In this document: piece by piece, positions 9,552 to 16,933 of the stretch | How positions within the stretch are numbered: the first letter of the stretch is position 1 | Layout of the letters: the number at the start of each line of letters is the position of its first letter | Origin: Mycolicibacterium sp. P1-5 | GTDB lineage: Bacteria > Actinomycetota > Actinomycetes > Mycobacteriales > Mycobacteriaceae | DNA length: 64,000 nucleotides | Direction: 5' to 3' | Assembly (NCBI RefSeq): GCF_008329565.1 | Contig: NZ_NPKT01000014.1 | Coordinates: 1 to 64,000, forward strand | The notes under the pieces: generated by a model | Seen by the model: only the letters and a program-made list of their open reading frames with translations | Databases searched by the model: none | What the model was told of the DNA's origin: nothing | Translations under genes and position numbers: made by a program

Positions 9552-9579
9552 GAGATTGGCATTCTCTTCGTCGGAGAAT
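9552..9579. promoter_or_regulatory. Overlapping operator candidates (class I weak, class II)
   Basis: GAGATT-GGC-ATTCTC at 9552-9566 matches the window-wide GAGAAY-N3-RTTMTC repeat with one mismatch. The ATTCTC then pairs across seven bases with GAGAAT at 9574-9579. The combined box ATTGGCATTCTC-N7-GAGAAT is repeated at 28452-28476. It sits between the Mce-associated gene (stop 9630) and the leftward secreted gene (start 9494). Confidence 0.45.
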
Positions 9580-9629
9580 ACCGTCTGCCTGGTTCTTGGA
9601 GAAAGGGTTTGGCAACTTCTGCCCGCCGG

Positions 9630-10430
9630 TCAGGCGAATTCGACGTCTGACACCTTCAGTTGATCCCCGTCGCGCTGCAGGCTGACCACCACTCGCCACA
9701 CCCGCGGCTGCTGGTCTTCCTTCGGGGCATCCGGGCCGGTGCGCTGAGAGGTTGCCGCGACCAGCACAGTGGCTGAATCCTTATCCGACGATTCCACGGC
9801 TGAATCGTTGACGGTGACCTTGGTGACGACCTTGGACTGCTGCATCGCCTTGATCAAGTCGTCGGCACCGTCCTCGAAATTGGACTTGAACTTGCCGGTC
9901 GAGTCGTCGATAACCCGCTGCACGCTCTCCTTGGCCTGGTTGAAGTCCATCGACATCAGGTTCACCACGCCCTGGCGCGCTGCCGCCGAAAACTCGGCTG
10001 TGCGGTGCCGCTGCGCTTCGGCCTTCTGGTGCTGCCACACCATGAGGCCGGCAACGCTGAGCAAGCCGATGATCGCCAGGATGGCGACCGTGGCGGCGGC
10101 GATCTTGGCCCAGGAGCGCTTCTTCCGCGGCTTCTTCGGCGCCACATCCGCGTCGCGGTCTTCGGCGGGCGCCAATTCGGCGTCCTCGGTGTCGTCGGCT
10201 TCAGCGTTCTCGTCGGCCTCAGCGTTGTCGTCGGCCTCGGTCTCGGTCTCGGTCTCCGAGACTTCGAGCGCCTCGCTGCGAGAGACTTCCAGCTTGCGGC
10301 GCAACTCGTTTGCGCGAGCCCTAGCCACCTCGGCCCGCTCCTCGGCCGCCGCGGCTGCGGCCTCCGCCGCTTCGGGGGAGCCCAGGTCGTCGGCGTCGGG
10401 AGCCTCGGATTCACGGTTGCCCGGCGGCAT
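9630..10430 (-). CDS. Mce-associated membrane protein (Mas family)
   Basis: 266 residues from the ATG at 10430, which is preceded by GAGGAGGG at good spacing. The open frame extends to 10622 but without a ribosome-binding site, and it would include the divergent promoter. Layout: an acidic/Ala-rich coiled N-terminal part (about 18-90, including the low-complexity ETETETEADD run), a basic patch KKPRKKR, one membrane segment (about 109-132), then a periplasmic NTF2-like domain ending DQLKVSDVEFA. This is the pattern of the Mce-associated proteins found after mce operons (Rv0177/Rv0178 type). Two relatives lie at 60282-61660. Likely assists the Mce importer. Confidence 0.85.
   Translation of the reverse strand: MPPGNRESEAPDADDLGSPEAAEAAAAAAEERAEVARARANELRRKLEVSRSEALEVSETETETEADDNAEADENAEADDTEDAELAPAEDRDADVAPKKPRKKRSWAKIAAATVAILAIIGLLSVAGLMVWQHQKAEAQRHRTAEFSAAARQGVVNLMSMDFNQAKESVQRVIDDSTGKFKSNFEDGADDLIKAMQQSKVVTKVTVNDSAVESSDKDSATVLVAATSQRTGPDAPKEDQQPRVWRVVVSLQRDGDQLKVSDVEFA
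10201..10254. repeat. Tandem repeats in the Mce-associated gene
   Basis: Two copies of an 18-base unit (10201-10218 and 10219-10236, differing at one base), followed by three copies of TCGGTC (10237-10254). They encode the acidic repeat of the protein's N-terminal part and are a likely site of length variation between strains. Confidence 0.75.
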
Positions 10431-10543
10431 GGGACCCTCCTCGTCCATCACGGTCGCATGGCGAAGAGCGACGCCAGCACTGCCGCCCAGCATTACACAG
10501 AGGCAAATCCGGCCTGCGCGAGACAGGTTTTTCTTCAGAGTTT

Positions 10544-10571
10544 CTTCTCTGAGCCGGAGAATTCGGTTACC
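10544..10571. promoter_or_regulatory. Operator candidates in the divergent mas/secreted-gene region
   Basis: CTTCTC-N7-GAGAAT at 10544-10562 is a class II site, like those at 9561 and 28458. The right arm continues as GAGAAT-TCG-GTTACC (10557-10571), a one-mismatch copy of the class I repeat. It lies between the leftward Mce-associated gene (start 10430) and the rightward secreted gene (start 10592). Confidence 0.45.
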
Positions 10572-10591
10572 GAGTATGCGAAAGTATTCGG

Positions 10592-10999
10592 GTGCGACCG
10601 ACCGTGGCAGTTCTCGCTGCACTCCTGAGCGCTGGAATGTTGATGCCGGCGTCGGCTTCCGCGGACCCCGACGGGCCGCCGATCAACGCCAACGAGTGCA
10701 ATGACGCGTTCTGCACTCCGGGCATCACCCCGGGCGTCGAACTCGGTGCCCCGTGCAGCAATACGACCTACTACGTGTTCGGCGTCGACACCCGTAACAA
10801 CTGGGGACGGTTGATCTTCTGCGGCTCACCGCGACGCTACGAACCGCGGTACTTCCGGTCACCGCCGATGGTGGGTGTCAAGAATCTGAATGCCGACTGC
10901 GCGGGCTATGAGAACTCCGTCGCCCAAGCTCCGGACGGCATGTTCCTGTCGTGCCTCGCGGCCGGTGGACGGACCCGCTGGGTGCAGGGCGACGCCTAA
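10592..10999 (+). CDS. Small secreted protein of unknown function
   Basis: 135 residues from a GTG at 10592; no strong ribosome-binding site is visible. The signal peptide (VAVLAALLSAGMLMP) is predicted to be cleaved after SASA at residue 24. The mature domain has six Cys (NECND, AFCTPG, PCSN, IFCGS, DCAG, LSCLA), consistent with disulfide bonds in an exported protein. No family is recognised. It is divergent from the Mce-associated gene and shares its regulatory region, so an envelope role linked to Mce transport is a guess from position. Confidence 0.72.
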   Translation: MRPTVAVLAALLSAGMLMPASASADPDGPPINANECNDAFCTPGITPGVELGAPCSNTTYYVFGVDTRNNWGRLIFCGSPRRYEPRYFRSPPMVGVKNLNADCAGYENSVAQAPDGMFLSCLAAGGRTRWVQGDA

Positions 11000-11009
11000 G
11001 GGCCGGGTG

Positions 11010-11036
11010 CGGGGCGACGCCTGAGGCGCCGCCCCG
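11010..11036. terminator. Bidirectional terminator hairpin
   Basis: A 12-base-pair stem (CGGGGCGACGCC with one mismatch to its partner) and a three-base TGA loop lie between the convergent stops at 10999 and 11043. No U-run is present, as is usual in mycobacteria. Confidence 0.7.
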
Positions 11037-11042
11037 ACTGCG

Positions 11043-12320
11043 TCAGCCCCGGCCGGTGAACCGGACGTGGATATCGGCCAGCCCGCGGAGGATGTAGGTC
11101 GGCTCGTAGCTGTAGCGACGGGCGTCGGCAGGTCCGTGGAACTCCTCGTCGATGGTGATCTCACCCATCCGGTCCAGCATGCGCTCCAGTGACACTCGTC
11201 CCTCGACGCGCGCCAGCGGTGCGCCCGGGCAGGAGTGCGCCCCGCGGCCGAACGCGATGTGCTCGCGGACGTTGGGCCGGCGGACCTGGAATTCGTGCGG
11301 GTCGGTGAAGCGCCGCGGATCGCGGTTGACCGCACCGGGCAGCACCATGACGACGGTGCCGGCCTTGATGTCCATGCCGCCGAGCGTCGTCGACCGGCGA
11401 GCCAGCCGAGAGTCGCTCTTGACCGGGCTTTCCAAGCGCAGTGACTCCTCGACGAATGTCGGGATCAGGCTGCGGTCCTCCCGCAGGGCCCGCTGAAGTT
11501 CGGGCCGGTCGACCAGCGCCTTGATCGCCGCTGACAGAAGCTTGGCGGTGGTCTCCTGCCCGGCGGCGAACAGGAACGTCGCGGTGCGCGCCACGTCGAG
11601 GACCTCCGGGGTCGACCCGTCCGGATACTTCGCGCTGGCAAGGTCGGTCAACACGTCCCCGCGCGGGTCGCGGCGGCGCTCCTCGAGGTAGTTGCAGAAT
11701 TTCTCGTCCAGGAACTCCAGCGGGTTCAGGCCCATCTGCTCGTGGTCGAGCGAGCCGACCCGCGCACCCGGCCGATCGGCACCGAGCACCGTTCGGAATT
11801 CCTTGTGATCCTCTTCGGGGACACCGAGTAAGTCCGCAATCACCAACAGCGAGAACGGCTTTGCGTACTCGGCCAAGAATTCGCTGTGACCCAGCGAGAG
11901 GAATTCGTCGAGCTGACGGTCGGCCAGTCGCCACATGAAGTCTTCGTTTTCCTTGAGCCGCTTAGGGGTGAGCAGCCGGCTCAGCAGCGAACGTGCTTTG
12001 GTGTGGTCCGGCGGATCCATCGTCACCATGTGCTCGTACATGGGGAACTGATTGCGGTGCGCATCGATCTGCGCATTGAGGTCGTCACCCTCGGGGGTGA
12101 ACGGCAGCGGCGGGAAGGGGCCGCCGAGGGCCACGATGTTGGAGAACACGTCGGGGTTCTTGTAGACCTCGAGGGCCTCCTCGTACCCGGTCACCGCTAC
12201 AAAGCCGTGCGGCTCCAGCCGCAGAACCGGGTTCTGCTCGCGCAGGTAGTCGTAGTACGGGTAGGGGTCGGGAACCAGCGACTGATCGGTGAGGAAGTCA
12301 ACGGTGGCGAAGTCGGTCAT
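11043..12320 (-). CDS. Cytochrome P450
   Basis: 425 residues from the ATG at 12320, with GGAGGAA ten bases upstream; a GTG/ATG further out at 12359 lacks one. Diagnostic motifs are all present: I-helix AGQETT (oxygen activation), ExxR in EESLRLESP, and the heme-binding loop FGRGAHSCPGAPLAR with ligand Cys364. A soluble class I P450 that would need a ferredoxin and reductase, and no ferredoxin gene is adjacent. The substrate is unknown; bacterial relatives hydroxylate lipids, steroids or terpenoids. It is divergent from the TetR gene at 12461 across 140 bases, so that TetR is the natural candidate regulator. Confidence 0.93.
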   Translation of the reverse strand: MTDFATVDFLTDQSLVPDPYPYYDYLREQNPVLRLEPHGFVAVTGYEEALEVYKNPDVFSNIVALGGPFPPLPFTPEGDDLNAQIDAHRNQFPMYEHMVTMDPPDHTKARSLLSRLLTPKRLKENEDFMWRLADRQLDEFLSLGHSEFLAEYAKPFSLLVIADLLGVPEEDHKEFRTVLGADRPGARVGSLDHEQMGLNPLEFLDEKFCNYLEERRRDPRGDVLTDLASAKYPDGSTPEVLDVARTATFLFAAGQETTAKLLSAAIKALVDRPELQRALREDRSLIPTFVEESLRLESPVKSDSRLARRSTTLGGMDIKAGTVVMVLPGAVNRDPRRFTDPHEFQVRRPNVREHIAFGRGAHSCPGAPLARVEGRVSLERMLDRMGEITIDEEFHGPADARRYSYEPTYILRGLADIHVRFTGRG

Positions 12321-12460
12321 GAGCGTGTGTTTCCTCCAAGCGGGCTGATTGCTGTGCACCTGCTTAGCATGGCGTAAAGTGCGTGGTCAAGGCTGCATCC
12401 CATCGACCCACGTACGATCGGCGTGTTCAATCGGCGGTCAGGGAAGGAATGAGGTATCGC

Positions 12461-13147
12461 ATGGCATCGGCGCGGCGGATCGGTGCGCCCGACGCGAAGA
12501 ATCGCGTGGTGCTGTTGGATGCCGCCGAACAGCTGTTGATCGAAGAGGGCTACGCCGCAGTGACCTCGCGTCGGGTCGCGGAGAAAGCGGGCCTGAAACC
12601 ACAGCTGGTGCATTACTACTTCCGCACGATGGACGACCTCTTTCTGGAGATCTTTCGCCGTTACGCCGACCAGGGGATGGAGGCGCATCAGCACGCGTTG
12701 GCTTCTCCCCAACCGCTATGGGCACTGTGGCGATTCGGCATCAATCCCGCCGCCAGCCGGCTGACGATGGAAATGGCCGCGCTTGCGAATCACCGCAAGG
12801 CTCTGCGCGCCGAGATGTCGCGTTACGCAGAGGCGTTCCGTGAGCAGCAGCGCCAGGCGTTCGTCACCGCGCTGGAACGGCATGGCGCGCTGCCGAGCGA
12901 GGTGCCGCCGGTCGTGTGGTCAATCCTGTTGACCGGCTTGTCGACGGTGGTGATGCTGGGTGAGGCACTGGGTGTGACCGCAGGCCACGCTGAAACCATG
13001 GACCTCGTCGAGGGCTTCCTCACGCAGGTTGAGGGGCCGCCCCAGCTGATCGACGGCTCAGCTCACCAGTGGCGCAGGGAGCAGAGCGCGCCCTTGGCTC
13101 CGGAGTTCTCCGCGACGACGACTCCGTCGACGGCAAGCACGCAGTGA
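12461..13147 (+). CDS. TetR-family transcriptional regulator
   Basis: 228 residues from the ATG at 12461 (GAGGT five bases upstream; another ATG at 12449). The N-terminal helix-turn-helix is clear: VLLDAAEQLLIEEGYAAVTSRRVAEKAGLKPQLVHYYF (about residues 17-54, quoted here only as a family signature in two parts: AEQLLIEEGYAAVTSRRVAE and KAGLKPQLVHYYF). The C-terminal ligand domain is ordinary until about residue 205. The last 25 residues (from GSAHQWRREQ) are encoded antisense to the 3' end of the convergent MmpS-like gene. It probably represses the divergent P450 gene. Confidence 0.88.
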   Translation: MASARRIGAPDAKNRVVLLDAAEQLLIEEGYAAVTSRRVAEKAGLKPQLVHYYFRTMDDLFLEIFRRYADQGMEAHQHALASPQPLWALWRFGINPAASRLTMEMAALANHRKALRAEMSRYAEAFREQQRQAFVTALERHGALPSEVPPVVWSILLTGLSTVVMLGEALGVTAGHAETMDLVEGFLTQVEGPPQLIDGSAHQWRREQSAPLAPEFSATTTPSTASTQ

Positions 13148-13476
13148 ATATTCGGCGGGGTGGGTGATTGCCCGCTGGTGGCCGCCACCATCGCCCACTC
13201 GTCGGGGTTGGCGAGCTGCACGTTGAGCGTCCACTTCTTGCTCGGTCCGATATCGGCTTCCACCTTGGGACTGAACACGTACGGGTCGTGGCTGTAGTCC
13301 GACCAGTTCACCGGCTCGGTGTCGCGGTAATAGATGGCGGCGGCTCGGAACGGCAGCTCCGAGAACACGCTGTAGGTGACCTGGTGCAGAGGCTCTTCGG
13401 CGCCGGCGGGAGCCGACGAGCCGGCGACGCAAACCGTGGCCAGTGCGACCGCGGAACCCACTCGGACAAAGCGCAT
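13063..13476 (-). CDS. Secreted MmpS-like protein (paralogue of 8584-9030)
   Basis: 137 residues. The signal peptide is cleaved near SAPAGA (residue 26). The mature domain aligns with the protein at 8584-9030: both have IYYRDT, SDYSHDPY, FSP, a Cys before VDG/ING, NSG.KGALCSLR.W and nearly identical length. As in MmpS proteins, two Cys bracket the last strands. The 3' end overlaps the convergent TetR gene by 85 bases. No mmpL is present in the window. Probable envelope or periplasmic lipid-handling protein, inferred from fold resemblance. Confidence 0.75.
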   Translation of the reverse strand: MRFVRVGSAVALATVCVAGSSAPAGAEEPLHQVTYSVFSELPFRAAAIYYRDTEPVNWSDYSHDPYVFSPKVEADIGPSKKWTLNVQLANPDEWAMVAATSGQSPTPPNIHCVLAVDGVVVAENSGAKGALCSLRHW

Positions 13477-13554
13477 GGCTCAGTTTGGCATGGGAAGGTC
13501 CGCCCGGGGCACGGTTTCTTGTGTGGTGGGACCTTCTATGCAACAGTGCGCTTA

Positions 13555-13569
13555 GAGAACTCTATTCTC
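13555..13569. promoter_or_regulatory. Class I operator candidate upstream of the thiolase operon
   Basis: GAGAACTCTATTCTC, arms GAGAAC/ATTCTC around TCT. It is one of five strong copies of GAGAAY-N3-RTTMTC and lies 40 bases before the thiolase start, between that operon and the leftward MmpS-like gene. Confidence 0.6.
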
Positions 13570-13609
13570 GCTTTCGGCGAAGCAGCATTCCGAATGAAGG
13601 GGGCCGGCC

Positions 13610-14839
13610 ATCAGAGACGCGCTCATCCTCGACGCGGTCCGAACTCCCCGCGGGCGAGGCCGGCCCGACGGCGTACTGCACGGCGTACATCCGCAGGATC
13701 TGTTGGCGCAGTGCCTCGCCGCGTCCGCCGATCGGGTGGGCTTCGATCCCGCTGACGTGGACGACGTGATCGCCGGCAACGGAATCCTGGCGGGTGAGCA
13801 CGGTGACGACATCGCTCGACTGTCGTTATTGTTGGCGGGTTGGCCCCAGAGCGTTCCGGGGATGACATTGAACCGGTTCTGCGGATCGGGACAGCAGGCA
13901 GTCACGGTGGCAGCCGCCGGAATCGCGAGCGGCCAGCAGGCGTTGGTGGTCGCCGGTGGCGTGGAGTCGATGTCGCGCTGGAACGTCACGGTCGGCGCGC
14001 CGACGATCGACGGCGCGAATCCAGCCTTCCGGCAGCTGTATCCGACAGTGCCACAGGGAATTTCGGCCGATTTGATCGCCTCGTTGGAAGGTTTCGGCAG
14101 GGCGGATGTCGACGCGTTCGCGGTTGGCAGTCAGGACCGCGCCGCGGCGGCGATCGCGGCCGGGTATTTCGACCGCTCGGTAATCGCGGTGCGCAACGGT
14201 GCCGGCGACATCGTCGCCGACCGGGACGAACACCCCAGAGCCGGAACGACATTGGAGAAGCTCGCCGGGCTGCCGCCCGCCTTTGAACGGATGGGTGGGG
14301 AAAGCCTGGACGGTGAGAACCTCAGCTTCGACGAGATCTGCCTGAGTCGTTACCCCGAAGTGCAACGCATCGACCATGTGCACCACGCCGGCAACTCGTC
14401 AGGTGTTGTCGACGGCGCCGCGGTGGTCACGGTTGCGTCCGGTGAGTGGGCGAAGGCACACGGCGCGACGCCGCGTGCGCGCATCCGCGCCGCCGCGGCG
14501 ATCGGCAGCGAGCCGATCATCATGCTCACCGCCCCCGGCCCGGCCGCCGAGCGCGCTCTCGCCAAGGCCGGGATGGCGATAGGCGACATCGACCTGTGGG
14601 AGATCAACGAGGCATTCGCCGCGGTGCCGCTCAAGACGATTCGCGATCTCGGCCTCGATCCGGAGCGGGTCAACGTCAATGGCGGCGCGATCGCGCTGGG
14701 ACACCCGATCGGGGCGACCGGCGCCATGCTGATCGGTACCGTGCTCGACGAGCTGGAGCGTCGTGACCTCGCCACCGGCCTGGTCACCATGTGCACCGGT
14801 GGTGGCATGGGTACCGCGACGATCATCGAGCGGGTCTGA
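13610..14839 (+). CDS. Thiolase (acetyl-CoA acyltransferase) with an apparent ATC start
   Basis: 409 residues if initiated at ATC 13610. Thiolase features: N-terminal RDALILDAVRTPRG, acyl-accepting Cys91 in NRFCGSGQQ, EINEAFA, GGAIALGHPIGATG with the catalytic His, and the final CTGGGMG Cys motif. It performs thiolytic cleavage in beta-oxidation. The conserved RTPRG strand is encoded upstream of every ATG/GTG/TTG in frame (the first is TTG 13703), and a TGA stops the frame at 13595. AAGGGGG (13597-13603) sits six bases before ATC, so either ATC initiates or an original ATG has mutated. Two bases separate it from the hydratase gene. Confidence 0.88.
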   Translation: MRDALILDAVRTPRGRGRPDGVLHGVHPQDLLAQCLAASADRVGFDPADVDDVIAGNGILAGEHGDDIARLSLLLAGWPQSVPGMTLNRFCGSGQQAVTVAAAGIASGQQALVVAGGVESMSRWNVTVGAPTIDGANPAFRQLYPTVPQGISADLIASLEGFGRADVDAFAVGSQDRAAAAIAAGYFDRSVIAVRNGAGDIVADRDEHPRAGTTLEKLAGLPPAFERMGGESLDGENLSFDEICLSRYPEVQRIDHVHHAGNSSGVVDGAAVVTVASGEWAKAHGATPRARIRAAAAIGSEPIIMLTAPGPAAERALAKAGMAIGDIDLWEINEAFAAVPLKTIRDLGLDPERVNVNGGAIALGHPIGATGAMLIGTVLDELERRDLATGLVTMCTGGGMGTATIIERV

Positions 14840-14841
14840 CG

Positions 14842-15618
14842 GTGCCGACCGAGACGCTCGAGATCGAGACGCCGGCCCCCGGCGTCCTGCTCATTCGCCT
14901 CAATCGACCGGAACAACTCAACGCGATCAACGAGGTCATGCGCGACGAACTCGCGTTCACTCTGGCCTCGGTCGGCCAGGACACGTCAGTGCATGCGGTC
15001 GTGCTCACCGGTGCCGGGCGCGGCTTCTGCTCCGGTATCGACATCCGGAATTTCGGTCCGGGGATGCTGGACGCAAGCGCGCCGGTCATCGACCGGCTGC
15101 GGTTCCAGGAGGCAATGGCCGGCCTGGTGCGCACCGTCGCCGAGCTGCCGCAGGCGGTGGTCGCGGCGGTCAACGGAGCGTGCGTGGGTGCCGGGCTTGC
15201 GTTGAGCCTCGCGGCTGATATCCGGATCGGTTCCACCGCAGCCAAATTCGGCAACGCGGCGATTCTGCTAGGGCTGTCCGGAGCGGAGATGGGCATGAGC
15301 TACCACCTGCCGCGCATCGTGGGCGCCGGCGTCGCCGCGGACTGGATGCTGACCGGCCGCACCGTGTCGGCCGACGAGGCCGACCGTCGCGGCCTGGTCA
15401 GCCAATTGGTCGAGCCCGAGCGGCTTATCGAGCGGGCAGTCGAAATCGCGCATGGTGTCGCCGAATTGGCGCCCCTGGGTGTTCAGCTGACGAAGCGGGC
15501 GTTGCAGGTCAACATCGCTGCGGCGGGTCTGGGGCCGGCGTTGGAACTGGAGAATCGCAATCAGGTGCTCAGTCATGCGACCGATGACGCCGCGGCCCGC
15601 AGATCCACCTGGTCGTAA
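14842..15618 (+). CDS. Enoyl-CoA hydratase/isomerase (crotonase) family
   Basis: 258 residues from the GTG at 14842, two bases after the thiolase stop. Crotonase signature: TGAGRGFCSGIDI (first oxyanion-hole loop) and NGACVGAGLALSLAADIRI (second loop). It hydrates enoyl-CoA or isomerises double bonds. The second catalytic Glu position is occupied by GAEMGMS, so a Glu is available. It sits between thiolase and acyl-CoA dehydrogenase, so the three steps of a beta-oxidation round, apart from the 3-hydroxyacyl-CoA dehydrogenase, are encoded together. Confidence 0.9.
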   Translation: MPTETLEIETPAPGVLLIRLNRPEQLNAINEVMRDELAFTLASVGQDTSVHAVVLTGAGRGFCSGIDIRNFGPGMLDASAPVIDRLRFQEAMAGLVRTVAELPQAVVAAVNGACVGAGLALSLAADIRIGSTAAKFGNAAILLGLSGAEMGMSYHLPRIVGAGVAADWMLTGRTVSADEADRRGLVSQLVEPERLIERAVEIAHGVAELAPLGVQLTKRALQVNIAAAGLGPALELENRNQVLSHATDDAAARRSTWS

Positions 15619-15634
15619 CCGGAAGGGCTAACGC

Positions 15635-16933
15635 ATGTCTTGGGATTTCACCACCGACCCGGAGTGGGCGGATCAACTGAAGTGGGTCGAAGAGTTCGTC
15701 CGCGAGGAGTGCGAGCCGATCGATTACATCGTCTCCGAATCCCACGATCTGACCGACCCGGTACGCCAGGCGTTGATTCCGCCGCTGCAGAAGATCGTCA
15801 AGGACCGCGGGTTGTGGGCCACCCACCTCGGTCCGCACCTGGGCGGCCCGGGCTTCGGTCAGGTGAAGCTGGCGCTGCTCAACGAGATCCTCGGCCGTTC
15901 GGAGTGCGCCCCAATCGTTTTTGGCTCGCAGGCCCCGGACTCGGGAAACAGTGAGATCCTCGCGCACTACGGCACACCGGAACTCAAGGAGCGTTACCTC
16001 GAGCCGCTCCTGGACAACCGCATCATCTCCTGCTTCTCGATGACCGAACCGCAGGGCGGTGCTGACCCCAAGATCTTTGAGACCACCGCCGTGCAGGACG
16101 GAGACCATTGGGTCATCAACGGCGAGAAGTGGTACTCCTCGTTCGCTTCCAAGGCGTCGTTCATCATCGTGATGGCGATGACGGATCCCGATGCCGCGCC
16201 GTACGACCGGTATTCGATGTTCGTGCTCCCCGGCGGCACCCCCGGCATCAACGTGCTGCGCGATGTCGGCCTCGGCTACCAGCCGCTCGGCGGGGGCGGC
16301 CGCGAGGGCTACGTGCGCTATGAGAACGTGCGGGTCCCCGCCGATCACATGCTCGGCCCGCGCGGTGGGGCATTCGTGGTAGCGCAGACTCGCCTCGGCG
16401 GCGGCCGGATTCACCACGCGATGCGCACCGTCGGCCTGGTACGGCGGATCTTCGACATGATCTGCGAGCGGGCGGTGTCGCGGTACACCCAAGGCAGTGT
16501 GCTGGCGGACAAGCAGATGGTGCAGGAGATGGTCGCCGACTCCTGGATGGAGATCGAGGCCTTTCGCCTGCTGACGTTGCAGACCGCGTGGAAGATCGAC
16601 CAGTACAACGACTATAAGGCTGTGCGGGCCGACATCTCCGCGGTCAAGGCGATGATGCAGAAGGTGTTGCACGACGTCTCGGCACGCGCACTGCAGATCC
16701 ACGGCTCGCTGGGGACCAGTCACGAGATGCCGTTCGTCCAGTACCTGACCGAGTCGTTCGTCCTCGGGTTGGCCGACGGCCCGACCGAGGTGCACAAGGT
16801 GACCCTGGCGAGGCTGTTGCTCAAGAACCGTGAGCCGGCGCCGGATCTGTTTCCCTCCGAGCACCTTCTGCGATTGCGGGCCGCAGCTGAGGAGAAGTTC
16901 GCCGACAAGCTGGCCGGCATTCCGCGCGACTAG
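15635..16933 (+). CDS. Acyl-CoA dehydrogenase
   Basis: 432 residues, with ATG 16 bases after the hydratase stop. The acyl-CoA dehydrogenase fold is recognised by CFSMTEPQGGADP (FAD/substrate segment), NGEKWYSSFASKA, and the C-terminal helical region with QIHGSLGTSHEMPF and GPTEVHKVTLARLLL. A FAD enzyme that introduces the 2,3 double bond of an acyl-CoA. The larger size and architecture resemble mycobacterial FadE proteins that act on branched or ring-bearing acyl groups rather than simple short chains, but this cannot be assigned. The stop overlaps the convergent HNH gene by four bases. Confidence 0.93.
   Translation: MSWDFTTDPEWADQLKWVEEFVREECEPIDYIVSESHDLTDPVRQALIPPLQKIVKDRGLWATHLGPHLGGPGFGQVKLALLNEILGRSECAPIVFGSQAPDSGNSEILAHYGTPELKERYLEPLLDNRIISCFSMTEPQGGADPKIFETTAVQDGDHWVINGEKWYSSFASKASFIIVMAMTDPDAAPYDRYSMFVLPGGTPGINVLRDVGLGYQPLGGGGREGYVRYENVRVPADHMLGPRGGAFVVAQTRLGGGRIHHAMRTVGLVRRIFDMICERAVSRYTQGSVLADKQMVQEMVADSWMEIEAFRLLTLQTAWKIDQYNDYKAVRADISAVKAMMQKVLHDVSARALQIHGSLGTSHEMPFVQYLTESFVLGLADGPTEVHKVTLARLLLKNREPAPDLFPSEHLLRLRAAAEEKFADKLAGIPRD

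Noticed and set aside
13703..14839. Thiolase start at TTG 13703
   Set aside because: It would remove the conserved LDAVRTPRG strand needed for the fold, and no ribosome-binding site precedes it.
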